Shown: positions 9,116 through 19,721, counted from the stretch's first letter. The stretch is 64,000 bases of DNA from Bacillus sp. OV322 (GCF_900112495.1 NZ_FOMA01000006.1:1-64000); one strand, 5' to 3'. Notes: generated by a model not told the origin, from the letters alone. Made by a program: numbers and translations.

Positions 9116-10801
9116 TTGAATTCAGCGAGTGCCGTGAAAACTGACATAGAAATCGCCCTGGAAGCACAAATGGAAGAAATAAAAGTCATTGCCGGAAAAA
9201 TGGGCTTACGTGAAGATGATTTAGAACTGTACGGAAAATATAAAGCGAAAATATCTTTTGATAAACTGGCGGAACTGCAGAAAAATCCTGATGGTAAGCT
9301 TATCCTTGTGACATCTGTCAATCCTACCAGAGCGGGGGAAGGCAAATCAACCGTTACAGTCGGCCTTGCTGATGCCCTCCAGAGAATCGGAAAAAAAACG
9401 ATGATTGCCATGAGAGAGCCGTCTCTCGGGCCTGTTATGGGACTGAAAGGGGGGGCAACTGGAGGAGGTTATTCTCAGGTGCTTCCCATGGATGAAATCA
9501 ATCTTCATTTCACAGGGGATATTCATGCTATAACAGCCGCCAACAATGCTCTTGCAGCGATTGTGGATAATCACATGCAGCAGGGGAATTCCTTGAATAT
9601 AGATTCGAGGAAAATACTATGGAAAAGAGCAATGGATATGAATGACCGTGTCCTGCGCAATATTGTTGTAGGTTTAGGCGGGCCGGCGAATGGAGTGCCA
9701 AGAGAAGATGGGTTTGATATTACGGTTGCATCAGAAATAATGGCTGTATTATGTTTGGCAGAAGACTTGAAAGATTTGAAAGAAAGACTTTCAAGGATGG
9801 TTGTTGCCTATAATTTGTCCGGCGGGCCAGTTACGGTGAGTGATCTGGGGGCACAGGGCGTTCTTTCCCTGCTCCTCAGGGATGCCGCTAAACCGAATCT
9901 TGTTCAATCCATTGAACATACCCCGGCTCTCATCCACGGCGGGCCTTTTGCTAATATTGCCCATGGCTGCAATAGTGTCATCGCTACAAAAGCAGCACTG
10001 AAATTAGCGGACTATACAGTGACAGAAGCAGGATTCGGGGCAGATCTAGGCGCAGAAAAATTCCTGCATATTAAAGCCAGAAGTGCCGGCATTAATCCAT
10101 CAGCTGTTGTCATTGTATGCTCAATCAGGGCATTAAAACTTCACGGCGGACTTGATAAAGAGGGTTTGACAGAAGAAAATCTTCCTGCATTAACGGAGGG
10201 GTTTGAAAATCTGCGCAAACATGCAGAAACAATTTCGGCGTTTGGCCTGCCATTTGTAGTAGCCTTAAATCGATTCACAACAGATACTGAAAATGAACTG
10301 GAAGTTTTTTCGAAGCTTTGCAGTGATCATCACATGCCCTTCTCTTTGACAGAAGTTTGGGAAAAAGGAGGGGAAGGCGGCGTCTTGCTTGCTGAAAAAT
10401 TGCTGGAAATCATGAACGAAGATAGGCACTATAAGCCCTTGTACGAGCTTTCACAAAGACTTGAAGAAAAAATCAAGACAGTTGCCAAAGAGGTATATGG
10501 AGCAAAAGATGTTGATTTTAGTTCAACAGCCAGAAAACAGCTTCAGCAGTTTGAGGCGGAAGGCTGGGGAAATCTGCCTGTCTGCATCGCAAAAACGCAA
10601 TACTCGCTCTCTGACGATCCAGGCAAAATCGGCCGCCCTGAGAATTTCACATTAAATGTGCGGGAGCTAAAACCTTCTATAGGAGCGGGTTTCATCGTTG
10701 TGCTGACTGGAAAGATTATGACCATGCCCGGCTTGCCTAAGCGGCCCGCTGCCCTGAATATGGATGTAGATGAATTCGGGCAGGCAAAAGGGCTTTTTTA
10801 G
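9116..10801 (+). CDS. fhs: Formate-tetrahydrofolate ligase
   Basis: About 561 residues, normal for Fhs. It makes 10-formyl-THF from formate, THF and ATP in the cytoplasm, feeding purine and one-carbon metabolism. It carries the ATP loop TPTR-equivalent [39 protein letters not shown], and the C-terminal [16 protein letters not shown]. The likely start is TTG 9116, with GGAGG at 9103-9107 giving 8 nt spacing; the ATG at 9101 overlaps that site. thyA and dfrA, also folate genes, lie 14 kb downstream. Confidence 0.94.
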   Translation: MNSASAVKTDIEIALEAQMEEIKVIAGKMGLREDDLELYGKYKAKISFDKLAELQKNPDGKLILVTSVNPTRAGEGKSTVTVGLADALQRIGKKTMIAMREPSLGPVMGLKGGATGGGYSQVLPMDEINLHFTGDIHAITAANNALAAIVDNHMQQGNSLNIDSRKILWKRAMDMNDRVLRNIVVGLGGPANGVPREDGFDITVASEIMAVLCLAEDLKDLKERLSRMVVAYNLSGGPVTVSDLGAQGVLSLLLRDAAKPNLVQSIEHTPALIHGGPFANIAHGCNSVIATKAALKLADYTVTEAGFGADLGAEKFLHIKARSAGINPSAVVIVCSIRALKLHGGLDKEGLTEENLPALTEGFENLRKHAETISAFGLPFVVALNRFTTDTENELEVFSKLCSDHHMPFSLTEVWEKGGEGGVLLAEKLLEIMNEDRHYKPLYELSQRLEEKIKTVAKEVYGAKDVDFSSTARKQLQQFEAEGWGNLPVCIAKTQYSLSDDPGKIGRPENFTLNVRELKPSIGAGFIVVLTGKIMTMPGLPKRPAALNMDVDEFGQAKGLF

Positions 10802-10804
10802 AAT

Positions 10805-10950
10805 GGCTCTTTTCTTAAAGATTGTTGTTTTTTAATTTACTGTGTTTGGTTAGGCGATTCCATTGTTAAGGCTGGTTGATTGAAGCGAGCATCCTGGAGC
10901 GGAAATCAACCCCTTGTTCCATAGCAGCAAAGTTTACAAAAACAGCCTTT
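10805..10950 (+). repeat. MITE-like intergenic repeat, copy A (internally shortened)
   Basis: Starts GGCTCTTTTCTTAAAG and ends TTTACAAAAACAGCCTTT, four bp after the fhs stop codon. It keeps both ends and GGTTGATT/AATCAACC but lacks about 80 bp of the centre seen in copies C and E. The rest of the fhs-11049 gap holds nothing I can name. Confidence 0.75.
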
Positions 10951-11048
10951 AGAAAAAACTCAGCTGCAGTGTAACTATGAGCAGGAAAGAGAGAAACATG
11001 GCAATATAGAAGTTTGATAAATCAACATCAAAGAGGTGAAGCAAGACT

Positions 11049-11597
11049 TTGTTTGATCCAACTGCATATGAAAACATGAAGGTTGTTATTGAGGGAGCTT
11101 TTTACGATAGAGATCTTGAAGGAGAAATTGCTGTAACAGGCAGACAGGATATCATGAACCTTGCTGACCTGTCGAGGAAATTCTCTATTGAGATGGAACT
11201 TAAAGAACACATGCAAATACGAACTTTAAAAGGCGGCATGGTGATTGAGGCAAGCCTGGAAAATCTGGGCTCTGAGCTTTTGCACCCGATACTGAATGAA
11301 AGTCAGGCAGGTTGCTCAGTCCGTATCTTTATTTCTTTTCCCTATCAGCTCATGCAGCAGGAAGTCGGAGGGCTGATGGCGCTGCTGTCAGGTATATGGG
11401 GCAAAGACCGGCTGATTGAAATAACCTCTTCAAAGGTAACCGGAAGCCATTTTGAATCTCATGAATTTCTTACAAATGCCTCAATTTCCTTCGGGAGGCT
11501 TGTTGGAGAAGACCAGCTGGATGATCTTGTGGATATGATTGACTATTTAATAAGTTCTCTGGAAAAAATCCATTCCTTCCTTGCTGTCTCCCTCTAG
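11049..11597 (+). CDS. Protein of unknown function, 182 residues
   Basis: I do not recognise the family. The protein is soluble and mixed alpha/beta with no signal peptide. It contains a hydrophobic GGLMALLSGIWG segment near residue 105-117 and a C-terminal amphipathic helix. The TTG start at 11049 has AGAGGTGA upstream at a usable distance (about 10 nt). It stands alone between repeat copy A and the peroxidase gene. The even coding character and ribosome site make it a likely real gene. Confidence 0.6.
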   Translation: MFDPTAYENMKVVIEGAFYDRDLEGEIAVTGRQDIMNLADLSRKFSIEMELKEHMQIRTLKGGMVIEASLENLGSELLHPILNESQAGCSVRIFISFPYQLMQQEVGGLMALLSGIWGKDRLIEITSSKVTGSHFESHEFLTNASISFGRLVGEDQLDDLVDMIDYLISSLEKIHSFLAVSL

Positions 11598-11682
11598 AAA
11601 ATCAGGAGAATGCTGATATTGGAAATTTCCTTTCATGGTAGGATAAAATAGTTGTAACGTAATGCGAATGGGGGAAGCAAGT

Positions 11683-12171
11683 ATGTCAATTTATGAATTT
11701 GAAGCAGAGAAAATTAATGGTGAACAGTTATCAATGAAAGAGTATGAAGGAAATGTTCTCCTGATTGTGAATACAGCCAGTAAATGCGGATTTACCCCGC
11801 AATACGGAGAGCTGGAAGAACTATATAAAAGGCACGGTGATGACCGGTTTTCTGTCTTGGGTTTTCCGTGTAACCAGTTCCTTGCACAGGAGCCTGGCGA
11901 CAATCTTGAAATCGACTCATTTTGCCGGCTTAACTATGGTGTAACATTTCCCATGTTTTCAAAGGTTGATGTGAACGGGAAAAACGCTCACCCTCTTTTC
12001 AAATATTTGACAGACCATGCTCCAGGGGTTATGGGTTCCAAAGCCATTAAGTGGAACTTCACGAAGTTCCTCATTAATAGTGACGGATCCATTGTAAAAC
12101 GCTATTCGCCGAGCACTAAGCCTATGGAAATAGAAAACGATATCCAAAAGCTGCTGAAGAACGAAAAATAA
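11683..12171 (+). CDS. bsaA: Glutathione peroxidase-family thiol peroxidase
   Basis: A 162-residue GPx-fold peroxidase, similar to Bacillus BsaA. The peroxidatic Cys is in ASKCGFT, the catalytic Gln in GFPCNQF and the Trp in KWNFTKFL; the fourth residue of the tetrad is the Asn of the same motif. Such Cys-type enzymes usually draw electrons from thioredoxin rather than glutathione. Start 11683 is preceded by GGGGGAAG. Monocistronic, with its own terminator. Confidence 0.88.
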   Translation: MSIYEFEAEKINGEQLSMKEYEGNVLLIVNTASKCGFTPQYGELEELYKRHGDDRFSVLGFPCNQFLAQEPGDNLEIDSFCRLNYGVTFPMFSKVDVNGKNAHPLFKYLTDHAPGVMGSKAIKWNFTKFLINSDGSIVKRYSPSTKPMEIENDIQKLLKNEK

Positions 12172-12182
12172 AACAGATTGCC

Positions 12183-12219
12183 AAAAGTCTCTGGACTGCA
12201 TCTTCCAGAGGCTTTTTTT
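12183..12219 (+). terminator. bsaA terminator
   Basis: TCTCTGGA / TTCCAGAGG stem followed by seven Ts. Confidence 0.85.
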
Positions 12220-12222
12220 ATA

Positions 12223-12350
12223 TGGCTGTTTTCGTATCCTTTGCTGTTATGGAACAAGGTGGCTGATTTCCGCTCCAGGATGCGGACGGGCTCCTAATCC
12301 CGCACCTTACGCTTCACTTCCTGATTTAGCAAAGGGTTCGCTTATGTAAG
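12223..12350 (-). repeat. MITE-like repeat, copy B (degenerate)
   Basis: Minus orientation. It begins GGCTGTTTTCGTA four bp after the bsaA terminator and retains ATGGAACAAGGTGGCTGATT and a GCACCTTACGCT block; the far end is eroded. The remaining 12351-12532 interval shows no gene, only the ypgQ leader. Confidence 0.6.
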
Positions 12351-12532
12351 TCATTAACAAACACTCAGGTACTTTACAAGCCTTTAATAGGAATAATTCC
12401 TTCCTGTATATAAGCGGAATGCTGAATCACCATGTGCAATCGTCAGGAATTTGAGTATGGACCTGTCCTCTTTACCTGAAAAAACATGATAACCATGGTA
12501 AAATGGAAGGGATCTGAATAGAGGAGAATACT

Positions 12533-13177
12533 ATGGAAAATTATTATATAAAATCAGCAGAGAAATTCGTGAAAGAGCAGCTTGGTGAAGACAAAAGCGG
12601 ACATGACTGGCACCATATCGACAGGGTCAGAAAGTTATCTCTTTTCATTGCCGGCAAAGAGGCAAAAGGAAACAAAACCATTATTGAACTGGGTGCACTG
12701 CTGCACGATATCCCGGATGGGAAATTAAATGATTCTGAAGAAAGTGGATGGAAGAAGCTCCGCAGCTGGTTTGCCGAAGCTCAACTGGACGGGGAAACCA
12801 TACGTAAGGTGGAAGAAATTATTTCATCCATATCTTTCAGTGCCAAAAAAGAGACACTTCCCTCCATTGAAGCAATGATCGTACAAGATGGAGACCGGCT
12901 TGATGCGATAGGGGCAATAGGCATAGCCAGGACATTTGCCTATGGAGGGGTAAAAGGGCAGCCAATCTATGATCCTTCCATTGCAGTCAGGGAAATGTGG
13001 TCGAAGGAAGAATACCGCAGCGGCAAAAGCTCGTCCATCAATCATTTTCATGAAAAATTGCTGACCCTGGCAAGCAAGCTTAATACAGAAACTGCAAAAG
13101 TAATAGCAAAAGAGCGCCATGACTATATGGAGAGCTTTTTAAAGCAATTTTATAAAGAATGGGATGTAAGCTTATGA
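12533..13177 (+). CDS. ypgQ: HD-domain phosphohydrolase YpgQ
   Basis: A 214-residue HD-superfamily hydrolase. The metal site is visible as H in GHDWHHIDRV (residues 24-33), then LLHDIPD (HD pair, about 57-62), and a distal QDGDRLDAIG aspartate. B. subtilis YpgQ is a Mn-dependent dNTP pyrophosphohydrolase, and the same role is likely here. GAGGAG precedes the ATG. The TGA stop overlaps the start of yfmR (ATGA), so the two genes form a coupled pair. Confidence 0.88.
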   Translation: MENYYIKSAEKFVKEQLGEDKSGHDWHHIDRVRKLSLFIAGKEAKGNKTIIELGALLHDIPDGKLNDSEESGWKKLRSWFAEAQLDGETIRKVEEIISSISFSAKKETLPSIEAMIVQDGDRLDAIGAIGIARTFAYGGVKGQPIYDPSIAVREMWSKEEYRSGKSSSINHFHEKLLTLASKLNTETAKVIAKERHDYMESFLKQFYKEWDVSL

Positions 13178-15054
13178 AAGTTTTCAGCATGGAAAACCTG
13201 ACCAAAACGCACGGAGAAAAAACACTTTTTAAAGATACTTCCTTTTCAATAACCGAAGGAGATAAAATTGGGATCCTTGGCATAAACGGAACAGGAAAGT
13301 CCACTCTTTTGAATATCATTGCCGGAATAGAAGATATTGATGAAGGCACAAAGGATCATCCAAATGATTATACAATTTCGTACCTGCCCCAGGATCCTGA
13401 TTTTGACGATAGCCTGTCGATTATGGAATATCTGTATGAAAGTGATACGCCTGTATTTACTGCAATTAAACAATATGAAAAAACGCTGCTTCTTCTTCAG
13501 GAAAATCCTGAAAATCAGGATATCCAGGAAAAGCTTTTAAAACATCAGCAGCAAATGGATGAGCTTAATGCCTGGGAAACAAGTGCAAACGCTAAGACCA
13601 TTTTGACAAAACTTGGCCTTCCGGATTTTTCAAAAAGTATTTCTGTTTTGTCTGGAGGACAAAAAAAACGGGCTGCTCTTGCAAAAGCCCTTATTGAGAC
13701 TCCGGATCTTCTTATTCTGGATGAACCGACAAACCATCTGGATTATGAAAGCATTAAGTGGCTGGAAGAGTATACGGCTAAATATGCCCGTTCCGTAATC
13801 TTTGTTACCCATGACAGGTATTTTCTGGACCATGTATCAAGCAAAATCTGGGAAATTGCCCAAGGCAGCCTTTTTGAATACAAAGGAAACTATGCAGATT
13901 TTCTTGAAGCAAAAGCTATCCGCGAGGAAAATGAAGCAGCTGACAGATCTAAAAAAGAGAGTCTCTTCAAGAAGGAATTGGCCTGGATTAGAAGAGGGGC
14001 AAAAGCGCGGTCTACAAAGCAAAAAGCAAGGATACAGCGGTTTGATGACCTGGAGGGGAAAGTCAGGGATAAATCAAAAACCGCTAGCCTGGAAATAGAA
14101 TTGAGCGGCAGCAGGCTGGGGAAAAAGGTTCTGGAGCTGATCAATGTCTCAAAGGCCTACTCTGATAAAATCATACTAAAGGATTTTTCATTCTTATTTA
14201 AGCCTGGCGATCGAATCGGAATTGTAGGAAGAAACGGCAGCGGGAAATCCACACTGCTCAATATCCTAGCAGGACGCACGGATATTGATTCCGGAGACCT
14301 TGAAAAAGGGCAGACAGTAAAGATTGGTTATTATACCCAGGAAAATTCTGATATGGACGAAAACTTGAGAATGGTCGAATATATCAGGGAAACGGCAGAA
14401 AGCATTACGTTAAAGGATGGAAGCATCATATCGGCTGCTTCCATGCTTGAGCGGTTTTTATTTCCGATGGGCACGCATGGCACTCCTATCAGGAAGCTTT
14501 CCGGAGGAGAAAGGCGCCGTCTGTATTTGCTTAAAATCCTGATGTCAGCGCCGAATGTACTGCTGCTTGATGAGCCGACAAATGACCTTGACACCCAGAC
14601 ACTGACCATTCTGGAAGATTATTTGGAGCATTTCTCTGGAGTTGTGATAACTGTATCGCATGACAGGTATTTTCTTGATAAAACCTGCCATCAGCTTCTA
14701 GTGTTTAAAGACTTGGGTAAAGTTGATTTTTATTATGGAAGATATTCCGAGCTTCTGGATGAAAAAGAAGAGTCTTCACCACTTGAAGTGAAAAGTCAGG
14801 CTGCAGCCCAGCAGCCGCGTACAGAGAAGAAAAAGAAAAAGCATACCTATCAGGAAAGCAAGGAATGGGAAGAAATTGAGGGGAAAATGGAAGAAGCTGA
14901 AGAGCGCCTAAAAGCAATCTCAGCTGAAATGGCAGCGGCCGGAAGTGAGTTTGAAAAAGTCAGGCTGCTTTTAAATGAAGAAACAGAGCTGAATGAAAAA
15001 CTGGAGCATATGCTGGAGCGCTGGGAGTACTTAGCTGAAAAGCTGGAAGATTGA
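13174..15054 (+). CDS. yfmR: ABC-F family ATPase, YfmR/Uup-like translation factor
   Basis: About 626 residues with two ABC modules and no membrane segments. The first has Walker A GINGTGKST, signature LSGGQKKR and Walker B LLILDEP; the second has GRNGSGKST, LSGGERRR and VLLLDEP. The linker is basic, and the C terminus is a charged coiled coil (about 560-626). ABC-F proteins of this type bind the ribosomal E site and relieve stalled elongation; B. subtilis YfmR backs up EF-P. I chose ATG 13174, four bp overlapping ypgQ; the upstream TTG-type start is unlikely. Confidence 0.88.
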   Translation: MKVFSMENLTKTHGEKTLFKDTSFSITEGDKIGILGINGTGKSTLLNIIAGIEDIDEGTKDHPNDYTISYLPQDPDFDDSLSIMEYLYESDTPVFTAIKQYEKTLLLLQENPENQDIQEKLLKHQQQMDELNAWETSANAKTILTKLGLPDFSKSISVLSGGQKKRAALAKALIETPDLLILDEPTNHLDYESIKWLEEYTAKYARSVIFVTHDRYFLDHVSSKIWEIAQGSLFEYKGNYADFLEAKAIREENEAADRSKKESLFKKELAWIRRGAKARSTKQKARIQRFDDLEGKVRDKSKTASLEIELSGSRLGKKVLELINVSKAYSDKIILKDFSFLFKPGDRIGIVGRNGSGKSTLLNILAGRTDIDSGDLEKGQTVKIGYYTQENSDMDENLRMVEYIRETAESITLKDGSIISAASMLERFLFPMGTHGTPIRKLSGGERRRLYLLKILMSAPNVLLLDEPTNDLDTQTLTILEDYLEHFSGVVITVSHDRYFLDKTCHQLLVFKDLGKVDFYYGRYSELLDEKEESSPLEVKSQAAAQQPRTEKKKKKHTYQESKEWEEIEGKMEEAEERLKAISAEMAAAGSEFEKVRLLLNEETELNEKLEHMLERWEYLAEKLED

Positions 15055-15154
15055 ACAGCATAAAGGTGGTTTATTGAACCCTGACGGATTACTTTTCCGG
15101 GAAGCTTTATGATTAAAATGAACAAGTTTTATAAGATATAAAGGAGTGTGTCAT

Positions 15155-16303
15155 TTGAATATAAAAAATATAGAACCTACGCCAAGCCCAAATACCATGA
15201 AAATCATCCTCACAGAGGAACTGCCTGCAGGACGAAGCAATAATTACAAAAAAGGCCAGGCAGAACATGCACCAATGCTGATTCAGGACATTTTAAACAT
15301 TGAGGGTATCAAAGGTGTCTACCATGTGGCTGATTTCCTTGCTGTAGAAAGGAATGCCAAATATGATTGGAAGGATATTTTAATTAAAGTCCGCCAGACA
15401 TTCGGGGAGGATACATCCTCAGAATCCGCTGGCAGCAGCATTCTTGATCATTATGGTGAAGTGGCTGTTTCAATACAGCAATTCAAGGGTATCCCCATGC
15501 AGATAAAATTGAATGACGGAGAACAGGAAAAAAGGTTTGGGCTTCCTGCGATTTTTTCAGATGCAGTGGCGAGAGCCCAAAAGACGGACGACAATGTCGT
15601 TATGCTGAGAAAGTGGAAAGAGTACGGAGTGCGTTATGGAGATATGGACGCAATCGGCGCTGAAGTAAGTGAAGAGATTATGGCTGCCTACCCAAAAGAA
15701 CGCCTGGAGCAGCTTGCGAACAATGCACAAGCAAGCAATAAGGGCAAGGAAATTTTGGCGAAAAGACCTCAGGCAAAGCTAACCGAAGAGGTTCTTGCTT
15801 GCGACAATTGGGAAAAAAGATATCAGGTTCTGGAACAGATGGCCAGCCCGTCCGCTGAAGATATCCCGCTGCTTGAAAAAGCGCTGGATGACGAAAAAGT
15901 ATCGATCCGCAGGCTTGCAGTTGTCTATTTGGGCATGATTGAAAATCCTGCCGTGCTTCCGGGTCTGTATAAAGGGCTTATGGATAAAAGTGCTGCAGTA
16001 AGAAGGACGGCGGGTGACTGTTTATCTGATTTAGGATTCGACGATGCTATGGACCAAATGGCACATGCACTCAATGATAAAAGCAAGCTTGTGAGATGGA
16101 GAGCAGCCATGTTTTTGTATGAATCCGGTGATGAGCGGGTATTGCCTGCCCTGAAAGAAGCAGAAAATGATCCTGAATTTGAGGTGGCCATGCAGGTTAA
16201 GATGGCTATCAGCAGGATTGAAAATGGCGAAGAAGCAAAAGGTTCAGTCTGGAAGCAAATGACAGAATCCAGACAGAACGGAGAAAATAAACCAGTACTA
16301 TAG
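15155..16303 (+). CDS. ypgR: YpgR/CvfC-like protein with NifU-N domain and HEAT repeats
   Basis: About 382 residues. The N-terminal 90 residues resemble the NifU-like scaffold domain (TPSPNTMKIILTEELP). A middle linker follows, and the C-terminal third is made of HEAT-like repeats (VSIRRLAVVYLG, AAVRRTAGDCLSDLG, KLVRWRAAMFLYES). Annotated relatives are called conserved virulence factor C; the molecular function is not established. The TTG at 15155 is chosen because AAGGAGTG lies 7 nt upstream. It is followed by a strong terminator. Confidence 0.85.
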   Translation: MNIKNIEPTPSPNTMKIILTEELPAGRSNNYKKGQAEHAPMLIQDILNIEGIKGVYHVADFLAVERNAKYDWKDILIKVRQTFGEDTSSESAGSSILDHYGEVAVSIQQFKGIPMQIKLNDGEQEKRFGLPAIFSDAVARAQKTDDNVVMLRKWKEYGVRYGDMDAIGAEVSEEIMAAYPKERLEQLANNAQASNKGKEILAKRPQAKLTEEVLACDNWEKRYQVLEQMASPSAEDIPLLEKALDDEKVSIRRLAVVYLGMIENPAVLPGLYKGLMDKSAAVRRTAGDCLSDLGFDDAMDQMAHALNDKSKLVRWRAAMFLYESGDERVLPALKEAENDPEFEVAMQVKMAISRIENGEEAKGSVWKQMTESRQNGENKPVL

Positions 16304-16309
16304 AACTTT

Positions 16310-16359
16310 GGACTGCAGCCCAATTGTCAGGCAACGGACAATTGAGCTGCAGTTTTTTT
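16310..16359 (+). terminator. ypgR terminator
   Basis: A long interrupted stem, ACTGCAG...CAATTGTC with GACAATTG...CTGCAGT, then seven Ts. Confidence 0.9.
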
Positions 16360-16519
16360 ATGCTCTGCAAAAAAGTTCTAAACTGAAAGAAAATGCGGGT
16401 TCCGCCGATCAGTGTGTGCAGATAATCAGAAGTGTAAACCGGCAGATTTGAGCACTTTAGCCTGTTTTGATATGTAAACCCTTTCAAAAAAAATAATAGA
16501 GAAAAAAATGCATTAATTA

Positions 16520-16548
16520 TTGAAATTATCAGAAAAGTTCTCTATATT
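16520..16548 (+). promoter_or_regulatory. ilvD promoter with CodY-like box in the spacer
   Basis: TTGAAA (16520-16525), 17 bp, TATATT (16543-16548). AATTATCAGAAAAGT at 16524-16538 matches the CodY consensus AATTTTCWGAAAATT at 13 of 15 positions and overlaps the -35. Repression under GTP/branched-chain amino acid sufficiency is inferred. Confidence 0.65.
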
Positions 16549-16576
16549 GAAAAGAAAACAACTGGAGGGACAAAAC

Positions 16577-18295
16577 ATGAAAAAAGATTTGAGGATAAAA
16601 AGTAAAGTAATCAGTGAAGGGGGGCCAACACGGGTTCCAAACCGGGCCATGCTTCGGGCTGTAGGTTTTACGGACGAAGATTTCAAGAAACCGATGATTG
16701 GGATCGCAAGCACATGGAGCGAGGTGACACCCTGCAATATACATATTGATGAGCTAGCCAGAAAAGCCAAGCGAGGAGCGGGGGATGCAGGCGGAGCGCC
16801 AATGATTTTTAATACAATTACCGTATCTGATGGCATCTCAATGGGAACCGAAGGCATGAGGTATTCGCTTCCGAGCAGAGATTTGATTGCAGATTCCATT
16901 GAAACGGTTGTTGAAGGGGAAAGCCTTGACGGTTATGTGGCGATTGGGGGATGCGATAAAAATATTCCAGGCTGCATGATGGCTATAGCGAGAATTAATC
17001 TTCCCTCTGTTTTTGTTTACGGAGGAACCATTCAGCCAGGAAAATTGGATGGCAAAAATATTGATATTGTTTCTGCTTTTGAGGGAGTGGGGGCGTACAA
17101 TGCCGGCAAACTGGATGAGGAAGGTCTCCATAAAATTGAATGCAATGCATGTCCCGGTTCGGGATCCTGCGGCGGCATGTACACAGCCAATACGATGGCA
17201 AGTGCAATTGAAGCACTTGGGATGAGCCTTCCGGGCAGTTCATCAAATCCAGCTGAAACGGCCGAGAAGCACGAAGATTGTTATAAGGCGGGACAGGCTG
17301 TTTACCATTTGCTTGAGGAAGGCATCTATCCAAGGGATATTTTGACGAAAGAAGCATTTGAAAATGCCATAGCGGTCGTGATGGCTCTGGGAGGATCTAC
17401 AAATGCTGTTCTGCACCTGATGGCTATAGCCAACTCAGCGGGAGTCCATTTATCACTTGAAGATTTTAATGCTATGCAGAAGAAGGTGCCGCACATAGCT
17501 GATCTGCGCCCAAGCGGAAAATATGTGATGCAGGATCTTCACGAAATTGGCGGTATCCCTGCTTTGATGAAGCATTTATTAAAAGCAGGCCTGCTCCATG
17601 GGGAGTGTCTGACCGTTACTGGAAAAACTGTTGCGGAAAATCTTGAGGAATGGCCTGATTTTGAAGAAGGGCAAAAAATCATCTTTCCTGTTGACAAGCC
17701 GTTAAGCAAAGAAGGGCCATTGGTGATCCTGAAAGGGAATCTTGCCCCGGATGGTGCTGTAGCAAAGGTTTCTGGACTAAAGGTGCGGGAAATGACAGGT
17801 GCAGCTAAAGTATATAATGATGAACCCAGTGCGACAGAAGCGATATTGAAAGGAGAAATAGAAGCAGGGGACGTTTTGGTTATTCGGTATGAGGGTCCAA
17901 AAGGCGGTCCGGGGATGCCTGAAATGCTATCCATCTCAGGAATGCTTGTGGGCAAGGGTCTCGGTGAATCTGTCGCACTTCTGACGGATGGCCGTTTCTC
18001 AGGAGGGACACATGGTCTTGTCATTGGGCATATTGCACCAGAAGCACAGGTTGGCGGCCCCATTGCCCTGATTAAAACAGGTGATGTCATCACAATTGAT
18101 ACAAACAGACAGGTGCTGAAGGTACATGTATCGGACGATGAGCTACAGGAAAGAAAATTGCAATGGCAGGCTCCGCCGCTTGTGAAAAGAGGGACACTTG
18201 CGAAATACGCCAGACTGGTTTCATCTGCTTCAAAAGGTGCGGTAACAGACTTATTTGAAGAAGAAGAAATTAAAGCGCCAGCTATGACAAAGTGA
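16577..18295 (+). CDS. ilvD: Dihydroxy-acid dehydratase
   Basis: A 572-residue IlvD/Edd-family dehydratase. It makes the 2-keto acids that precede isoleucine and valine. Cluster-ligand cysteines are in [17 protein letters not shown] and [15 protein letters not shown]. The C-terminal motif is [26 protein letters not shown] precedes the ATG at 16577. It stands apart from an ilvBHC-leu operon, as in B. subtilis. Confidence 0.95.
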   Translation: MKKDLRIKSKVISEGGPTRVPNRAMLRAVGFTDEDFKKPMIGIASTWSEVTPCNIHIDELARKAKRGAGDAGGAPMIFNTITVSDGISMGTEGMRYSLPSRDLIADSIETVVEGESLDGYVAIGGCDKNIPGCMMAIARINLPSVFVYGGTIQPGKLDGKNIDIVSAFEGVGAYNAGKLDEEGLHKIECNACPGSGSCGGMYTANTMASAIEALGMSLPGSSSNPAETAEKHEDCYKAGQAVYHLLEEGIYPRDILTKEAFENAIAVVMALGGSTNAVLHLMAIANSAGVHLSLEDFNAMQKKVPHIADLRPSGKYVMQDLHEIGGIPALMKHLLKAGLLHGECLTVTGKTVAENLEEWPDFEEGQKIIFPVDKPLSKEGPLVILKGNLAPDGAVAKVSGLKVREMTGAAKVYNDEPSATEAILKGEIEAGDVLVIRYEGPKGGPGMPEMLSISGMLVGKGLGESVALLTDGRFSGGTHGLVIGHIAPEAQVGGPIALIKTGDVITIDTNRQVLKVHVSDDELQERKLQWQAPPLVKRGTLAKYARLVSSASKGAVTDLFEEEEIKAPAMTK

Positions 18296-18300
18296 GTGGG

Positions 18301-18343
18301 AAACTGGAACGGGAGAATTAGAATCTCCCGCTCCAGTTTTTTT
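18301..18343 (+). terminator. ilvD terminator
   Basis: AAACTGGAACGGGAGA pairs with TCTCCCGCTCCAGTTT, then a T run. Confidence 0.92.
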
Positions 18344-18455
18344 ATGAAATGTTGTTTTGGAGGGTACTAACCAGTCATGGAGCACAGGTTTTGCATATCT
18401 TATCAATATTATAGTATGCTAAAGAGAAATCATGTAACTACAGGAGGTTATCATA

Positions 18456-18890
18456 ATGTCTATGGCATATGAAGAATATATGAAACAAATGGTCAAGCCG
18501 ATGCGTGCAGAGCTGGTTCAGGCAGGATTTGAAGAGTTAACGACAGATGAAGCAGTCGAAAACTTTATGGAAAATAACGAAGGAACGGCTTTGGTTGTCA
18601 TTAATTCTGTTTGCGGCTGTGCTGCAGGGCTTGCGCGTCCGGCTGCAACTCAAGCTGTACTCCGCGCAGAAACTAAGCCTGAAAAGCTGGTGACTGTTTT
18701 TGCAGGACAAGATAAAGATGCAACAGAAAAAATGCGCGAATACTTTAAGGGAATTGAACCATCTTCCCCGTCGATGGCATTAATCAAAGGAAAAGAAGTG
18801 CTTCACTTCATTCCGCGCCACGAAATCGAAGGCCATCCGATGGAAGAAATCATGGAAAGCCTGATTTTATCTTTTGACCGCTTAAAATAA
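18456..18890 (+). CDS. brxA: Bacilliredoxin BrxA (YphP family)
   Basis: A 144-residue thioredoxin-fold protein with the bacilliredoxin signature CGC in SVCGCAAG (Cys at about 53 and 55). BrxA removes bacillithiol from S-bacillithiolated proteins after oxidative stress. CAGGAGG is well placed before the ATG. The brxA-ypiP order matches B. subtilis. A small hairpin terminator separates it from ypiP. Confidence 0.92.
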   Translation: MSMAYEEYMKQMVKPMRAELVQAGFEELTTDEAVENFMENNEGTALVVINSVCGCAAGLARPAATQAVLRAETKPEKLVTVFAGQDKDATEKMREYFKGIEPSSPSMALIKGKEVLHFIPRHEIEGHPMEEIMESLILSFDRLK

Positions 18891-18897
18891 AACAACC

Positions 18898-18929
18898 AAA
18901 AGGGTATGCTCACAGCATTCCCTTTTTTA
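18898..18929 (+). terminator. brxA terminator
   Basis: AGGGTATGCT / AGCATTCCCT hairpin with a three-base loop and six Ts. It ends 13 bp before the ypiP start codon. Confidence 0.8.
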
Positions 18930-18941
18930 GAGGAGATTTTT

Positions 18942-19721
18942 ATGTTTGTGACCACCCCGGGAAGAACAGACGAAGAGAGCATAGCAAAGGCAAAGTCATT
19001 TGCTGAGGAGATGGGCTTATCATATGTGCCAAGAAATAAACAATCTATCAGAAAACTGCAGCAAATTACAAATAGCGACTGTCTTGTTCTTGGGAAAGAA
19101 AGATACGAACTTTATCGGCTGAACGAAAGGGAGCCATTCTTTTTTCACCCGAATCTGGCATCGATTCGAATCAAGAGACTGGAAAAAGGGGAACAGGATG
19201 CTTATCTGGCTGTGGCCGGAATAGCTAAGGGAAGTGAGGTTCTCGACTGTACTCTGGGGCTTGGCTCAGATGCAATTGTCGCAAGCTATGCTGCAGGTGC
19301 TAGGGGCCGTGTAACCGCCATTGAAGAAAATCCTTATCTGTCGCTTCTTGTAGAAAAGGGGCTTTCGGAGTGGAAAACAGGCAATGAAAAAATGGATGAA
19401 GCTATGAAGAGAATAGAGGTTAAGACAGCGCCGCATTTGAAGGTGCTTGAGGCGCTTCCGGATAATAGCTATGATGTTGTTTATTTTGATCCAATGTTCG
19501 AGACCGCCATTAAAGAGTCCAGCGGCATACAGGCGTTAGCCTTTTTCGCCTCCAGGCACGGCCTGACCCTGGAAACGGTCAGGGAAGCAAAAAGGGTCGC
19601 CAGAAAACGTGTCGTTTTAAAGGACCATTATAAAAGCAGCCGATTTAATGAATTTGGATTTCAAACTGTTCAACGAAAAACCTCTAAATTTCATTTTGGA
19701 TTTATGGATATCAATGAATGA
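18942..19721 (+). CDS. ypiP: YpiP, RsmJ-like SAM methyltransferase
   Basis: A 259-residue class I methyltransferase. Motif I is LDCTLGLGSDA (about 101-111), the acidic residue is in AIEENPYL, and motif IV reads VVYFDPMF, a DPMF variant of the DPPY/DPMY seen in 16S rRNA guanine methyltransferase RsmJ. The rRNA substrate is inferred by analogy. GAGGAG precedes the ATG at 18942; the longer reading frame runs through the brxA terminator and is not used. Confidence 0.82.
   Translation: MFVTTPGRTDEESIAKAKSFAEEMGLSYVPRNKQSIRKLQQITNSDCLVLGKERYELYRLNEREPFFFHPNLASIRIKRLEKGEQDAYLAVAGIAKGSEVLDCTLGLGSDAIVASYAAGARGRVTAIEENPYLSLLVEKGLSEWKTGNEKMDEAMKRIEVKTAPHLKVLEALPDNSYDVVYFDPMFETAIKESSGIQALAFFASRHGLTLETVREAKRVARKRVVLKDHYKSSRFNEFGFQTVQRKTSKFHFGFMDINE

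Noticed and set aside
16360-16576. T-box or amino-acid leader before ilvD
   Set aside because: No T-box sequence or specifier hairpin; a CodY-like box explains control better.
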